Origin: Bradyrhizobium valentinum | GTDB lineage: Bacteria; Pseudomonadota; Alphaproteobacteria; Rhizobiales; Xanthobacteraceae | DNA: 64,000 nucleotides | Assembly (NCBI RefSeq): GCF_001440405.1 | Contig: NZ_LLXX01000067.1 | Location: 62,340 to 126,339 of the forward strand | Direction: 5' to 3' | In this document: piece by piece, positions 36,661-46,187 of the stretch | Layout: every line of letters starts with the position of its first letter | Numbering within the stretch: position 1 is the stretch's first letter | Made by a program: the position numbers and the translations under genes | The notes under the pieces: model-generated | The model's database searches: none | What the model saw: only the letters and a program-made list of their open reading frames with translations | Told to the model about the DNA's origin: nothing

Positions 36661-36723
36661 GAGCGGCTTGCGGTTCCCTGGATGATTCGAGTGGAGCAGG
36701 CGCCGGACGACCGGAGAGCAGGA

Positions 36724-37221
36724 ATGAAATGGGATGAACTTGAGGAGGAGCCATGTTCGATGGCTCGAACCATCGGTGTGATTGGCGACCGTTGGACGCT
36801 GCTGATCCTCCGCGAATGCTTCCTGCGCGCGCGCCGCTTTGAGGGTTTTCAGTCAGCGCTTGGAATCACGCGCCATTTGCTCGCAGAGCGGCTGAAAAAG
36901 CTGGTTCGCCAAGGCGTCTTGCGCCGCATTCCATATCAGGAGTCGCCCAAACGCCACGAGTATATCCTGACGCAAAAGGGTCTCGATCTCTATCCGATCA
37001 TGATGGCGCTCGTCCATTGGGGCGACACCCACATGGTCGACGAACGCGGACGTCCCCTACTGCATGAGCACCGCAAGTGCGGCAAGATGTTCGATCCCGT
37101 GATGGTGTGCTCGGAGTGCGGTGAGCCGCTTTCGGCCAAGGAAGTTCAAGTCCATCCTAGACCAGGCGCGCGCCCGGCTTTGGAGAACGCTTCTCTCGAA
37201 AGGCGCAGGCAAGCGGCGTAA
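36724..37221 (+). CDS. HxlR-type winged-helix transcriptional regulator (second)
   Basis: The 165-residue protein has the HxlR core: a Cys-Ser pair at EEEPCSMARTIGVIGDRWTL, then LILRECFLRARRFEGFQSAL, the recognition helix ITRHLLAERLKKLVRQGVLR and the wing PKRHEYILTQKGLDL. A C-terminal extension carries CGKMFDPVMVCSECGEPL, a Cys-rich CxxC element that could bind zinc. Relatives with this tail control catabolic and acyl-CoA genes. A GGAGAG leader precedes ATG 36724. Two inverted repeats lie upstream, one shared with the ligase operon promoter. Confidence 0.92.
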   Translation: MKWDELEEEPCSMARTIGVIGDRWTLLILRECFLRARRFEGFQSALGITRHLLAERLKKLVRQGVLRRIPYQESPKRHEYILTQKGLDLYPIMMALVHWGDTHMVDERGRPLLHEHRKCGKMFDPVMVCSECGEPLSAKEVQVHPRPGARPALENASLERRRQAA

Positions 37222-37359
37222 CGTACCGTCCGGCACCACTCGGAAGCCGCATCGAGAACCTCGCTGAACGAGGCGTACCCGTCCATCGCTGCGAAGGCGG
37301 ATACCGACGGAGGCCTACGTACAGCGGGGTCCGGCCGGACACCGGCGGCAGTTCCAAAA

Positions 37360-37509
37360 TCAACCCCGATGGAGCGGTGTCTTGTCGTAACCCAGCCCGC
37401 TGATCGCATCGGCCGACGGGAAGATGCTGTCGTAAATCGCGCGCGCCTCTCGAACCAAGCGGGCCCGCTCGAGCTCGGACTTTGGAATAAATCGAATGAC
37501 TTCACCCAT
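37360..37509 (-). CDS. 49-residue conserved-looking small protein
   Basis: On the minus strand, GGAG six bases before an ATG opens a 49-codon frame: MGEVIRFIPKSELERARLVR, then EARAIYDSIFPSADAISG and a short tail. The Lys/Glu/Arg-rich helix followed by IYDSIFPSAD resembles small hypothetical proteins that I associate with Bradyrhizobium genomes, so it is probably real. It has no signal or membrane segment. The inverted repeat TCCAA-aa-TTGGA (37517-37528) overlaps its leader. Function unknown. Confidence 0.6.
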   Translation of the reverse strand: MGEVIRFIPKSELERARLVREARAIYDSIFPSADAISGLGYDKTPLHRG

Positions 37510-38734
37510 ATGCAACTCCAAAATTGGATACTCTGTCGCTTTAGATGACGACTATCATTTCAAGTAAATGGGGAGACCCTCGTGGATTTGCACCGCGCCG
37601 GCGGCAACAAAGGGATAAAAAGCTCGTGAACGCGGAACCAGCGACGCCGTGCATGCTCCGGTTTTGGGCCGAAAGCCAGCTCAACGCCGGCATGGCTCAC
37701 CCAAAGTCGCGGGCGCCAGCTGACGTCCGACCGGGCCGCCGACGGCCAAGAGCGCCAGCAGATACGGCAGCATGATCAAGGGCTTCAAAACTCGAATTTT
37801 CGCGAGGTCTGAGTCGCTGATGCATATGTGCAAAAAACGCTGCGCCAGCAGCTAGCGAGATACGATCCGGATCGAGAACAGTATCTCCGGTTCGACGCAA
37901 ATCCCTTGACCGCGCAAGCAGCGTGCGTGCGGCCTCACGGAGAAACTATACTCTCGTAACGATCCCACTTGAGCAATTTGCACTACGCGAGAGCTGGCGA
38001 GATCTAATATCCCTCAGCCCCGCTTGAGCACCATTAGCGACATGCCATAACCGCTCATTCTGCGAATTGAGCTCTGAGCGAAGATTGGCCTCGGCTGTCT
38101 GGGCAACGACGAGCCTGACGCTCGCAGCCACCACCTCGAAAAAACGCACAGAGCGCCGCCTTTATTCGAAGGCCAATCGCGCACATTGGTGTAGTACGCC
38201 GCGATGCGCAGTGGCCGCCAAACGAAGGTGGAAATGCGAAACTGTTCGCCTACGGGTGTTTGGATAACAGGCAGTACAGCATTTGGTACTGCACGGCTAA
38301 ATCAAGCTCGTCTTAAGTGCTGATCGGACTGACCTTTTTCCGCTCAGTCCGTCCAGTCCATCATGGGCGCGACGGAAAAGCGATAGTCTTGATATTTCAA
38401 TAGTTTATCATCTTCTTTCGGCGGATTTGCCCCGTTATACTATTTCCGCGAAAATAGTATACCTATCGCGTGTGCGTAATCGACGACCCTCCCATGACAG
38501 CGGCCGTAAATGTCACCGCGAACCCGCGGCCATACAAGCCCAACTTCTAAGAAACGTCGCTAGTCGCATCGCCATCCTCCCTAGTCCACCCAAAGGAACG
38601 CGATCCTTCTGCCGGGATAGTGGCCGCGTGCACTGACCTCATTATGGAGGAACGGCAACCGAGGGTGCAGTGTCGATTAGTCGTGAATCGGAATTTCGCC
38701 ACCCGGTGCTTCGACAGCTAACGCGACGCATTAT
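37510..38734. other. Long region without a recognisable gene
   Basis: About 1.2 kb has only short frames with no ribosome sites or family likeness, and its composition is less GC-biased than the coding parts. It contains one copy of a dispersed repeat at 38353-38411. It looks like decayed or inserted DNA. Confidence 0.5.
38353..38411. repeat. Dispersed repeat, copy 1 (short)
   Basis: This copy begins ccagtccatcatgggcgcga and includes gcgatagtcttgatatttca. It matches 58643-58703 closely, including the identical core gcgatagtcttgata, and its left part matches 41828-41842. No gene is carried. The origin is unknown. Confidence 0.6.
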
Positions 38735-39170
38735 TCACCGAGAACCGGTCGCTGCGAAAAGAGCAAATCCGCCACCACCTGGCGTTTCCAGCGTCAACCG
38801 CGACCTAGGAGCGGCGACCACCGTTTCCCGGGGATCAATCGGTACGCCATCCAGCAGCACGTGGCCGGTAGCGCCCGGTTCGCCACCGTGCATGCCGGGT
38901 GCTGGCGTGCGCAGCCGATCGGCCATGAAAGACATCGTTACCGGTTCGTCCGCAAGCAAATCAATTTCGAACACCTGTCCATCGCCCCCTCGCGTCTTGC
39001 CCTCCCACAAATCTCCCAGGACTTGCTCGGGGATGCGCACGTTGTTCTTGATGATTTCGATCAGCAATTCGTTGATGGCGCCCGCCGTCACCAGTTTCAT
39101 CGGCGGGGTACGCAAACCTTCCTCATAGAGGTCACGGGCGCGGAGCTTGGTGTTGGCCTGTTATCGCGCG
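38735..39170 (-). pseudogene. Hydantoinase B/oxoprolinase family remnant with internal deletion
   Basis: The minus-strand frame encodes two separate parts of a HyuB-type protein joined together. The first is the N-terminal half segment ARDLYEEGLRTPPMKLVTAG with NNVRIPEQVLGDLW. The second is a C-terminal segment with VTMSFMADRLRTPAPGMHGG, EPGATGHVLLDG and SRLTLETPGGGG. Intact proteins are about 550-600 residues, so some 300 residues are missing between them and a stop blocks the frame upstream. It is a dead gene. No partner HyuA gene is nearby. Confidence 0.75.
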
Positions 39171-39586
39171 TCTTCGTCGAAGACGAACTTGACAGAGGAG
39201 ACCTAGTAAATCACGGAGGTTATTCCTGCGAGGGCAATCTCTGTTATCATCTGGCCGTGCAGCATCGTGTACGGCCCTTAAGCGAGGCTGCGCAGACACT
39301 TCATGATTGGATACTTGCGCAAGCAAGGTAACCCTCTCCACTTCAGGAAGCGGCGCTTGCTGATGCCCATGCGCAGTGCTCCAAAGCTTGCGGTCGCGTC
39401 GTTCTTACAAGCCATCGGCGCCCAATGAGGCAATACCGATGGAAAGACCTGCATCCAGCGCAAGGGCCGGCCTTGTTGGCGAAAAACTTCCTGCGTGCAC
39501 GGAGATGCGCCTCCAATGCAAATTCTGCATTGGACGTCCGGGAGAACGCGAACTAGCCTGCTGCGCGCGTGAAGGAGACTTTTTAG
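39171..39586. other. Intergenic region before the amidohydrolase
   Basis: I see no supported gene here. The minus-strand frame entering from the right is antisense to the amidohydrolase. The region joins the hydantoinase remnant to the leader of the amidohydrolase gene. Confidence 0.45.
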
Positions 39587-41176
39587 ATGAAATGCCTGCC
39601 TGTGCTGCTCGCCGCCGTATCCATCGCCGGCCTCATCGCCCATGGCGGCTACGCTTTTGCTGCCGAGACGGCCGACCTCGTCATCAGCGGCGGGACGATC
39701 TACAGCGGCGCCGACGAGGCGCCGTTCGTCGGCGATGTCGCGGTCACCGGCGACAGGATCGTCTATGTCGGCCCGCGTGCCGGCGCACCGGCGGCAAAGA
39801 CGACCATCGACGCGCAGGGCATGATCGTTGCGCCCGGCCTGATCGACGTCCACACCCATCCCGAGAGCTATATCCGATCGGGCGATGCGGCCAAGCGGCT
39901 GAATGCGCCGTGGCTGATGCAGGGCGTCTCGACCGTGTTCATCGGCGTCGACGGCAGGGGTACGCCCAACGTCGCCGCCGACCAGGCAGAGCTCGAGGCG
40001 CAAAAGGTCGGCACCAACATCGTCAGCTATGTCGGCTTCGGCGCCGTCCGCGAAGCGGTGCTGGGCAAGGATGCTCGCGCCCCCTCGCCCGCCGAACTCG
40101 ATCGCATGAAAGCCCTGGTTGCGAAAGCGATGTGCGAGGGCGCCATCGGCCTTTCCGCCGGACTGTTTTACGCCCCGCAGAGTTTTGCGAAGACGGAGGA
40201 AGTGGTAGCGGTCGCGAAGGAAGCGGCGCGCCGCGGCGGCATCTACGACACCCACCAGCGCGACGAGAGCTCGTATTCCATCGGCCTGATGAACTCCGTC
40301 AGGGAAGTGCTGCAGATCGGCCTCGAGGCCGAAATGCCCGTACATTTTGCGCACCTGAAGGCGCTCGGCGTCGATCTGCAGGGCCAGGTGCCGGAAGTGA
40401 TCCGCCTGATCGAGGCCGCGCGCGCGAGCGGCCAGAAGGTGACGGCCGACCAGTATCCGTGGCTGGCGTCGAGCACCAGCCTCGATGCGGCGCTGGTTCC
40501 GCGCTGGGCCGTCGACGGCGGCTATGAGGCGATGATCCGGCGTTTCGACGATGCGGCGGCAATGGCGAAGATCCGCGGCGAGATGATCGAGAATTTGCGT
40601 CGGCGCGGCGGCGCGGACTCCATCCTACTGGTCAGTGTGGACCGGCCGTGGACAGGCAAGCGACTGTCGGAAATGGCCGACACATGGAGGATCGAACCGA
40701 TCGATGCCGCCGTGCGTATCCTGCGCGCCAATCCGCGCGACATGATCGCCTCGTTCAACATGATCGACAGCGACGTCGATCTCGTCATGAAGCAGCCCTG
40801 GGTCGTCACTTCTTCCGACGGCAACGACGGCCATCCCCGGCAATACGCCACCTTCCCGCAGAAATACGCGGTCTATGTGCGCGAGCGCGGCGTCATCGAC
40901 CTCAGGACCTTCATTCGACAATCGACCGGCCTGTCCGCCGACATCTTCAAGCTCGACCGGCGCGGCTATCTGCGGCCGGACTATTTCGCCGACGTCGTGG
41001 TGTTCGACCCTGCCCGCTATGCGCCGAAGGCAGACTATGTGCGCCCGAGCGAATTGAGCGCCGGCGTGCAGACACTGCTAGTCAACGGCACGCCGGCCAT
41101 TCAGGAAGGCAAGCTGACGCCAGCGGCCAGCGGCCGCGCGCTGAAGCGCACGCCGGCGCCGGGGACTTGTCCCTAG
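39587..41176 (+). CDS. Secreted D-aminoacylase-like amidohydrolase
   Basis: The 529-residue enzyme has a signal peptide (MKCLPVLLAAVSIAGLIAHG, cleavage near AFA-AE). The amidohydrolase barrel begins with a beta-sandwich strand (DLVISGGTIYSGADE), followed by the metal motif GLIDVHTHPE, then a His at PVHFAHLKALG, and a late Asp in VTSSDGNDGHPRQY. The order fits N-acyl-D-amino-acid deacylases (DAN superfamily), which release D-amino acids from N-acyl forms. AAGGAG lies nine bases before the ATG. It is the only intact gene in a decayed stretch. A dihydroorotase- or dipeptidase-like substrate range is possible. Confidence 0.9.
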   Translation: MKCLPVLLAAVSIAGLIAHGGYAFAAETADLVISGGTIYSGADEAPFVGDVAVTGDRIVYVGPRAGAPAAKTTIDAQGMIVAPGLIDVHTHPESYIRSGDAAKRLNAPWLMQGVSTVFIGVDGRGTPNVAADQAELEAQKVGTNIVSYVGFGAVREAVLGKDARAPSPAELDRMKALVAKAMCEGAIGLSAGLFYAPQSFAKTEEVVAVAKEAARRGGIYDTHQRDESSYSIGLMNSVREVLQIGLEAEMPVHFAHLKALGVDLQGQVPEVIRLIEAARASGQKVTADQYPWLASSTSLDAALVPRWAVDGGYEAMIRRFDDAAAMAKIRGEMIENLRRRGGADSILLVSVDRPWTGKRLSEMADTWRIEPIDAAVRILRANPRDMIASFNMIDSDVDLVMKQPWVVTSSDGNDGHPRQYATFPQKYAVYVRERGVIDLRTFIRQSTGLSADIFKLDRRGYLRPDYFADVVVFDPARYAPKADYVRPSELSAGVQTLLVNGTPAIQEGKLTPAASGRALKRTPAPGTCP

Positions 41177-41246
41177 AGATCGGCTCTATCGCGTCGACAG
41201 CCCCCATCGCCTTCGGCTTCATGTTGTCGCCGGTGAGACAAGGCCC

Positions 41247-41513
41247 ATGGACAAGAGCGCGATCGCCGAAGTGCTCCGCAAATGTCAGGCGTGGCCGCCA
41301 CGCCCGGGTTCGGAACCGATCGATCCGCCCGTCTTCACCGCGGGCGCAACAAATCCGCATGTTGGCGCGTTGGCGATGCCGGTGTTCGGCGCGGATGCCA
41401 AGTTGATCGGCGTGCTGGCGCTGTCAGGGCCGGTGGCTCGTCTGACGCCCGAACGGGTGAAAAGCATGGGCGCGATATTGTCAAAAGCTGCCTGGAAGCT
41501 GACGCGGGCACTT
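41247..41513 (+). pseudogene. C-terminal fragment of an IclR-type effector-binding domain
   Basis: The frame encodes about 85 residues that match the end of IclR-family sensor domains: VGALAMPVFGADAKLIGVLA, then LSGPVARLTPERVKSMGAIL and a final Ala/Leu helix ending ALGG. The DNA-binding part and most of the sensor domain are absent, and the sequence after ALGG is unrelated filler. It is probably the tail of a lost regulator of the amidohydrolase next to it. Confidence 0.6.
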
Positions 41514-42508
41514 GGCGGTCCCGACGAGCGCACGGATGGTCGGCTGGGATGCCGCGGAATAGCCAATCTCACAGCAAGGCTCGGAACTGCACGAATGAGC
41601 AGCGAAGGAATGATGCTTTCCACCGCAGTCAATTTCAGACTGTTCGTCAACATTCGCCATTCCCCTTGCCCTCCGAATCTGATCGTGCGCGCGTGCTGAC
41701 CGGGGGCGAACCCGTCACGTCAGAAGGCCAGCTCACGTTGGCCGTGATGAGATTTTTCTTGATCTCTCGGTGCACACGTCGTGCACACGACGCCTCATAA
41801 GCTATTGAAGAACCTGACCTCTCGCTCCAGTCCATCATAGGTGCGATACCGAATTGCCAGACTAAGTCATTCATTTTATTGATCTGTTTTTGCCCATCTC
41901 AGTTCGGTAGGACTGGATCGACCGGAAAATTCAGCGCGAGTATACCTCCGTAGGGTTGGTTCTTCTAGAACCATATCCGCTCGAATTGGAAGGCAAATCG
42001 TCACGTCCGCGCTCTCAGTGCACACATCGTGCACACGACAGCTCGAGCGCAGACGCGGCGCTTCATTCAATCTCATTCTAGAGACCGGCGATCTGGCCGC
42101 CGAAGCCATCCCTTTCCCGTTCACATCACAACGCGATTGACGCGATGAAAACACCGAAAACGATCCACATTCAACTGAAATCAAAATCAGCTTTGGCAAT
42201 GAAGTCCGCATTGGTCAAACACATCGAGGACAGATCATGCTCGCCGCAACGTCGGCGTAGTTTGGGAAACATCTCAATAGAACGTGAGGGATATGGTGAA
42301 ATTGGATCATGCAGAGCGTCCTTGCCCAATCCACCCCGCGGCGCACTGGCTGAGCTTCGTTCGCGGCCATCATCTTGGCCGCATCATCACTCCTGCCAGC
42401 CCGATCAGCCCCTAAATCTCACTTCTAAACCGGCAACGAAATGACGAGGGTGGTCCGTGAGCGAACGGGAGCAGGATATACGAAATCCGGAGTGAACGAG
42501 CTTCTGTA
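41514..42508. other. Region without intact genes
   Basis: About 1 kb holds dispersed repeat copy 2 (41731-41850) and a short related box near 42018 (gtgcacacatcgtgcacac). No frame has both a ribosome site and family likeness. It looks like decayed DNA between the amidohydrolase and the oxyR-side genes. Confidence 0.5.
41731..41850. repeat. Dispersed repeat, copy 2
   Basis: This copy aligns over its length with 58548-58668 at roughly 80% identity by eye. Shared blocks include gctcacg, ttgatctc, gcacac-tcgtgca-ac and gctcca-tccatc. In the reverse direction both copies can encode a similar basic peptide (ARRVHREIKKNL here, ARCVRREIKENL in the other), so it may derive from a gene fragment. Confidence 0.55.
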
Positions 42509-42610
42509 TCAAGTTGCGGATGCAAGTAGCCCGATCTCGATATGCGGCACGGCTTCGACCAGCTCTCGCGTGTAAGCGGTTTGGGGATTATCGAACATGC
42601 TGCCTTGAGG
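42509..42610 (-). pseudogene. C-terminal fragment of a peptide-type ABC transporter ATPase
   Basis: The minus strand encodes MFDNPQTAYTRELVEAVPHI, followed by EIGLLASAT and a stop. This matches the extreme C-terminus of OppD/OppF or DppD/DppF-type ATPases, where the FxNPxxxYTRELxxAxP motif is universal. The ATPase domain itself is missing; the oxyR gene lies directly upstream. It is a remnant of a lost peptide transporter operon. Confidence 0.6.
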
Positions 42611-42684
42611 TTGTTCGGCTCGACAGAGACGACACGGTGACGGCGACTTGCTCGGTTCCGCAGGAGACCCCCAACTGCTTTCCA

Positions 42685-43629
42685 CTAGATTTCCGTTCGC
42701 AGACCAGCGCGCTCGTGGCGGATACATTGCTTCCGGGCGGGCGCGTTCAGCGCGTCCTTCACCATCTGACCAAGCGCCAGGAAATCGACCTTGCGTGGAG
42801 ACGTCCGGCGCCACGCCAGCCCGATACTGCGGCCGGGTTGCGGTTCGACAAAACGCAGGAGCTTCACTCGGTCGTCGCGCAACTCGACATCGGCCGCGAC
42901 TTCCGGAACTAGCGTGGCGCCATATCCGCTCGCCACCATCTGCATGACCGTTGCAAGGCTCGTTGCACTCAGACTCGAGGCCACAGTCCAACGTCCCTTG
43001 GCACAATAGTCGAGCGCTTGATCCCGCAGACAATGGCCTTCTTCCAGCAGAATGAGCTTACGCTTCTTCACCTCGCCGGGCGTCACGCGCGCCGTTTCCG
43101 GAAGAGGGTCGTCGGCGGGCACAGCAAGTAGGAAGCGGTCTCTCATGAGATGGAAAACTTCAACCGCGGCCGCCTTGAGCGGCAACGCCAACAACAATAC
43201 TTCGAGAGCGCCACGCTCGAGATCCGCGAGCAGCACCTTGGTCTGTGCTTCCACCAAATCAAGGCGCAGATCGGGATACCCGAGTTCTAGTTGCGGCAGC
43301 AACCGCGGCAAGATATACGGCGCCAGCGTCGGGATGACGCCAAGGCGCAACGTTCCGCTCAGCACCCTGGCTCTGTGTTGAGCCAGGTCTGTCAGGTCGC
43401 GCACTTCACCAAGGATCACTCCGGCGCGTTGCGCGATCTCGATGCCAAGTTCGGTGAACATCGGCGCGCCCGGGCGCCGCTCGATCAACTCTATGCCGAG
43501 AAGCCCTTCCAGTTCGTGGATCTGCATTGAAAGAGCGGGCTGGCTGACGCAACACTCCGCCGCGGCTCGTCCGAAATGCTGATGACGGGCAAGCGCATCA
43601 AGATAACATAGCTGCCGGGTCGTGATCAC
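42685..43629 (-). CDS. oxyR: OxyR-type LysR regulator, peroxide sensor
   Basis: The 314-residue LysR protein has the OxyR N-terminal helix-turn-helix (HFGRAAAECCVSQPALSMQI). The sensing pair occurs in EEGHCLRDQALDYC, where the two Cys are spaced exactly as Cys199 and Cys208 of Escherichia coli OxyR. These form a disulfide on peroxide exposure and turn the protein into an activator. It is divergent from the GroEL gene with about 230 bases between them, so the chaperonin may be in its control. No katG or ahpC is in the window. The start ATG lacks a strong ribosome site. Confidence 0.9.
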   Translation of the reverse strand: MITTRQLCYLDALARHQHFGRAAAECCVSQPALSMQIHELEGLLGIELIERRPGAPMFTELGIEIAQRAGVILGEVRDLTDLAQHRARVLSGTLRLGVIPTLAPYILPRLLPQLELGYPDLRLDLVEAQTKVLLADLERGALEVLLLALPLKAAAVEVFHLMRDRFLLAVPADDPLPETARVTPGEVKKRKLILLEEGHCLRDQALDYCAKGRWTVASSLSATSLATVMQMVASGYGATLVPEVAADVELRDDRVKLLRFVEPQPGRSIGLAWRRTSPRKVDFLALGQMVKDALNAPARKQCIRHERAGLRTEI

Positions 43630-43863
43630 CCCGATAAGATATTCTTAATGCCGCGGCAAAGCAATTTGATTGGCTTTTTGGCCGCTAGCTTAAAACACTG
43701 GGCGGCTTGAAATCGTGTGGGTTGAAATCACCAGCGCAAGCGCGCCGCACGTGCACGCTCCGAGGGTCGCTGTTGTGCGGACAATCAAAGGGAGAACCGC
43801 AAATTCGGACTTAGACGCCCCAAGGCGCCCGCGAGGTCACCTGATCAAATCGGGGAACCATCC

Positions 43864-45507
43864 ATGGTAGGCAAACAAATCGCATTTTCCCGCAGGGCGC
43901 GTGAAAGCATGCTGCGCGGTATCGACATTCTCGCCAACGCGGTGCAGGTGACGCTCGGGCCCAAGGGCCGCAACGTGGCAATGGAAAAGTCGTTTGGCGC
44001 ACCCCGCATTACCAAGGACGGTGTGACGGTCGCCGGAGATATCGAGCTCGAGAACAAATTCGAGAACATGGGGGCGCGGCTCGTGCGCGAGGTTGCGAGC
44101 AAGACCTCCTATGTCGCCGGTGACGGCACAACCACTGCAATCGTGCTGGCGGCTTCCCTCGTTCGCGAAGGCACCAAGGCAGTCGCCGCCGGCATGAATC
44201 CGATGGACCTGAAGCGCGGCATCGACCTTGCGGCCGAGGCTGTCGTCGAGGATCTCAAGAGGAACTCGAAGAAGATAACTTCCAACGACGAGATCGCGCA
44301 GGTCGGCACTATCTCCGCCAATGGCGATGCCGAAATCGGCAGGTTGCTCGCCGAGGCCATGAAAAAGGTAGGCAATGAGGGCGTGATCACGGCCGAAGAA
44401 GCGAAGTCGATTGAGACTGAGCTCGACGTAGTCGAGGGCATGCAGTTCGATCGGGGTTATCTCTCGCCCTACTTTATCACCAATGCCGACAAGATGCGGG
44501 TGGAGATGGAGGATCCCTACGTCCTCGCATATGAGAAGAAGCTCTCGGACTTGCGGGAACTACTACCACTGTTGGAAGCCCTGGCGCAGACAGGTAAGCC
44601 GCTGCTCATTATCGCCGAAGAGGTCGAAGGCGAAGCACTCGCCACCCTCGTGGTCAACAAGCTGCGCGGCGGCCTCAAGGTCGCGGCCGTGAAAGCGCCC
44701 GGCTTTGGCGATCGCCGCAAGGCGATGCTGCAAGACGTCGCCATCCTGACCGGTGGTACCGCCATCCTGGAAGATCTCGGCATGAAGCTTGAGAACGCCA
44801 CGCTCGACATGCTCGGCCGCGCCAGAACGGTAATGATCGACAAGGAAAGCACCACGATCGTCGGCGGCGCCGGCAAGAAGGAGGACATCGAGGCCCGCAT
44901 CAACGAGATCAAGCAGCATATCGCGGAGACCACCTCCGACTATGACCGCGAGAAGCTAGAGGAGCGGCTCGCCAAGCTCGCCGGCGGGGTGGCGGTGATC
45001 CATGTCGGGGGAGCCACAGAGATCGATGCGAGGGAGCGCAAGGATCGTGTCGACGACGCGATGCATGCGACCCGTGCTGCGGTCGAAGAAGGCATTTTGC
45101 CGGGCGGCGGGGTGGCGCTGCTGCGCGCCGCCAAGGTGCTCGACCGGTTGAAGCCCGCCAACGAGGACCAGAAGCACGGTGTTGACATCGTCAAGAAGGC
45201 AATCAGCTGGCCAGCGCGCCAGATAGCACTAAACGCCGGCGACGACGGTTCGGTGGTGGTCGGCAAGATTCTGGAGAAGGACCAATACCACTGGGGTTAT
45301 GATGCCCAGACTGGCGAGTACGGCAACTTGGTCTCCAAGGGTATCATCGATCCAACCAAGGTGGTGCGCACCGCGCTGCAGGACGCGGTCTCGGTCGCCG
45401 GCCTGCTCATCACCACTGAGGCCATGGTTGCCGAGCTGCCGACGCCCCCGCCTCCACCTCTGCCGGGCCACGACCACGGCCACCATCGCAGCGACATGGA
45501 GTTCTGA
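43864..45507 (+). CDS. groEL: Orphan GroEL-type chaperonin with a His/Pro-rich tail
   Basis: The 547-residue protein aligns along its length with Gro[21 protein letters not shown], the ATP motif [12 protein letters not shown], the hinge [10 protein letters not shown], the apical [12 protein letters not shown], and the catalytic Asp in [14 protein letters not shown]. It is divergent, and its end is [26 protein letters not shown] (Pro run, then a His cluster) instead of the usual GGM repeats. No groES is upstream. Such extra chaperonins in rhizobia serve special clients; here the neighbours are SoxYZ, cytochromes and a copper oxidase, so assembly of these is a reasonable guess. No CIRCE repeat is seen. 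Confidence 0.95.
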   Translation: MVGKQIAFSRRARESMLRGIDILANAVQVTLGPKGRNVAMEKSFGAPRITKDGVTVAGDIELENKFENMGARLVREVASKTSYVAGDGTTTAIVLAASLVREGTKAVAAGMNPMDLKRGIDLAAEAVVEDLKRNSKKITSNDEIAQVGTISANGDAEIGRLLAEAMKKVGNEGVITAEEAKSIETELDVVEGMQFDRGYLSPYFITNADKMRVEMEDPYVLAYEKKLSDLRELLPLLEALAQTGKPLLIIAEEVEGEALATLVVNKLRGGLKVAAVKAPGFGDRRKAMLQDVAILTGGTAILEDLGMKLENATLDMLGRARTVMIDKESTTIVGGAGKKEDIEARINEIKQHIAETTSDYDREKLEERLAKLAGGVAVIHVGGATEIDARERKDRVDDAMHATRAAVEEGILPGGGVALLRAAKVLDRLKPANEDQKHGVDIVKKAISWPARQIALNAGDDGSVVVGKILEKDQYHWGYDAQTGEYGNLVSKGIIDPTKVVRTALQDAVSVAGLLITTEAMVAELPTPPPPPLPGHDHGHHRSDMEF

Positions 45508-45703
45508 GCCGATCGCGATCCCGCACGCGGCCCCATGCAGCCCCGTTGTGCCCGTCAACAGGATTAGGTGTTGCGCTGCGCCGACGGTCGCAAGCGCCTC
45601 CGACGAGGAGGAGTCGTCTTGTGAGAGCACCCATGGTAAGGAGGCTAGAAATATCGAGCGCCCGCTTTGGAGAGTTCCGCCTCTCGATTGGGAGGACCTC
45701 GCG

Positions 45704-46171
45704 TTGGAGAAGACGATTCCACTTGGCTTTACGCGCCGAACCGTCTTGACGGCCGCCGTTGCCGGGACCACCGGCTTTGCAAGCGCCGCTCTCGCCCCAT
45801 CACCGCCCCCGAACGGGGACGCGGCGGATCTCGTTAAGCAACTGACCGGAAAAGCCCCGACCGCATCGGATCGTCTGCATCTGGTGATGCCGCAAGTCTT
45901 TCCGAATGGCTACACCGTGCCACTCACGCTCGTGATCGATAGTCCCATGACCGAATCCGATCACGTCAGGCACGTCTCAGTGCTGGCGCCGCGAAACCCG
46001 CTTGTCGAGGTTGCGACGTTTCATTTCGTCCCACAACGCAGCGAGCCCCGCGTGTCGACACGCATTCGCCTTGCCGAACCGCAATACGTCCTGGCGGTTG
46101 CGGAGATGAACGACGGTACATTGCTGATGACCGAAAGCTGGGTCGAGGTCGCAACCAACGGATGCAAGTGA
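45704..46171 (+). CDS. SoxY-like sulfur carrier, atypical C-terminus
   Basis: The 155-residue protein has a Tat-type signal (FTRRTVLTAAVAGTTGFASA) and a SoxY domain: VPLTLVIDSPMTESDHVRHV, SVLAPRNPLVEVATFHF, then TRIRLAEPQYVLAVAEMNDG and a final WVEVATNGCK. SoxY carries sulfur intermediates on a Cys in a C-terminal GGCGG arm; here the Cys is present but the arm reads NGCK. The start is TTG 45704: GGGAGG lies eight bases before it and no ATG fits. SoxZ follows after 16 bases, so a periplasmic SoxYZ pair is expected. Confidence 0.85.
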   Translation: MEKTIPLGFTRRTVLTAAVAGTTGFASAALAPSPPPNGDAADLVKQLTGKAPTASDRLHLVMPQVFPNGYTVPLTLVIDSPMTESDHVRHVSVLAPRNPLVEVATFHFVPQRSEPRVSTRIRLAEPQYVLAVAEMNDGTLLMTESWVEVATNGCK

Positions 46172-46187
46172 CTGATGGAGGTGCGGA

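Noticed and set aside
38670..39128. A 152-codon plus-strand frame
   Set aside because: It is antisense to the hydantoinase B remnant, whose motifs are clear on the minus strand.
42685..43629. Calling this LysR gene a general (non-peroxide) regulator
   Set aside because: The Cys pair with the exact OxyR spacing and flanking residues supports OxyR.
43630..43863. CIRCE element before groEL
   Set aside because: No TTAGCACTC-N9-GAGTGCTAA or close relative is present in the oxyR-groEL gap.
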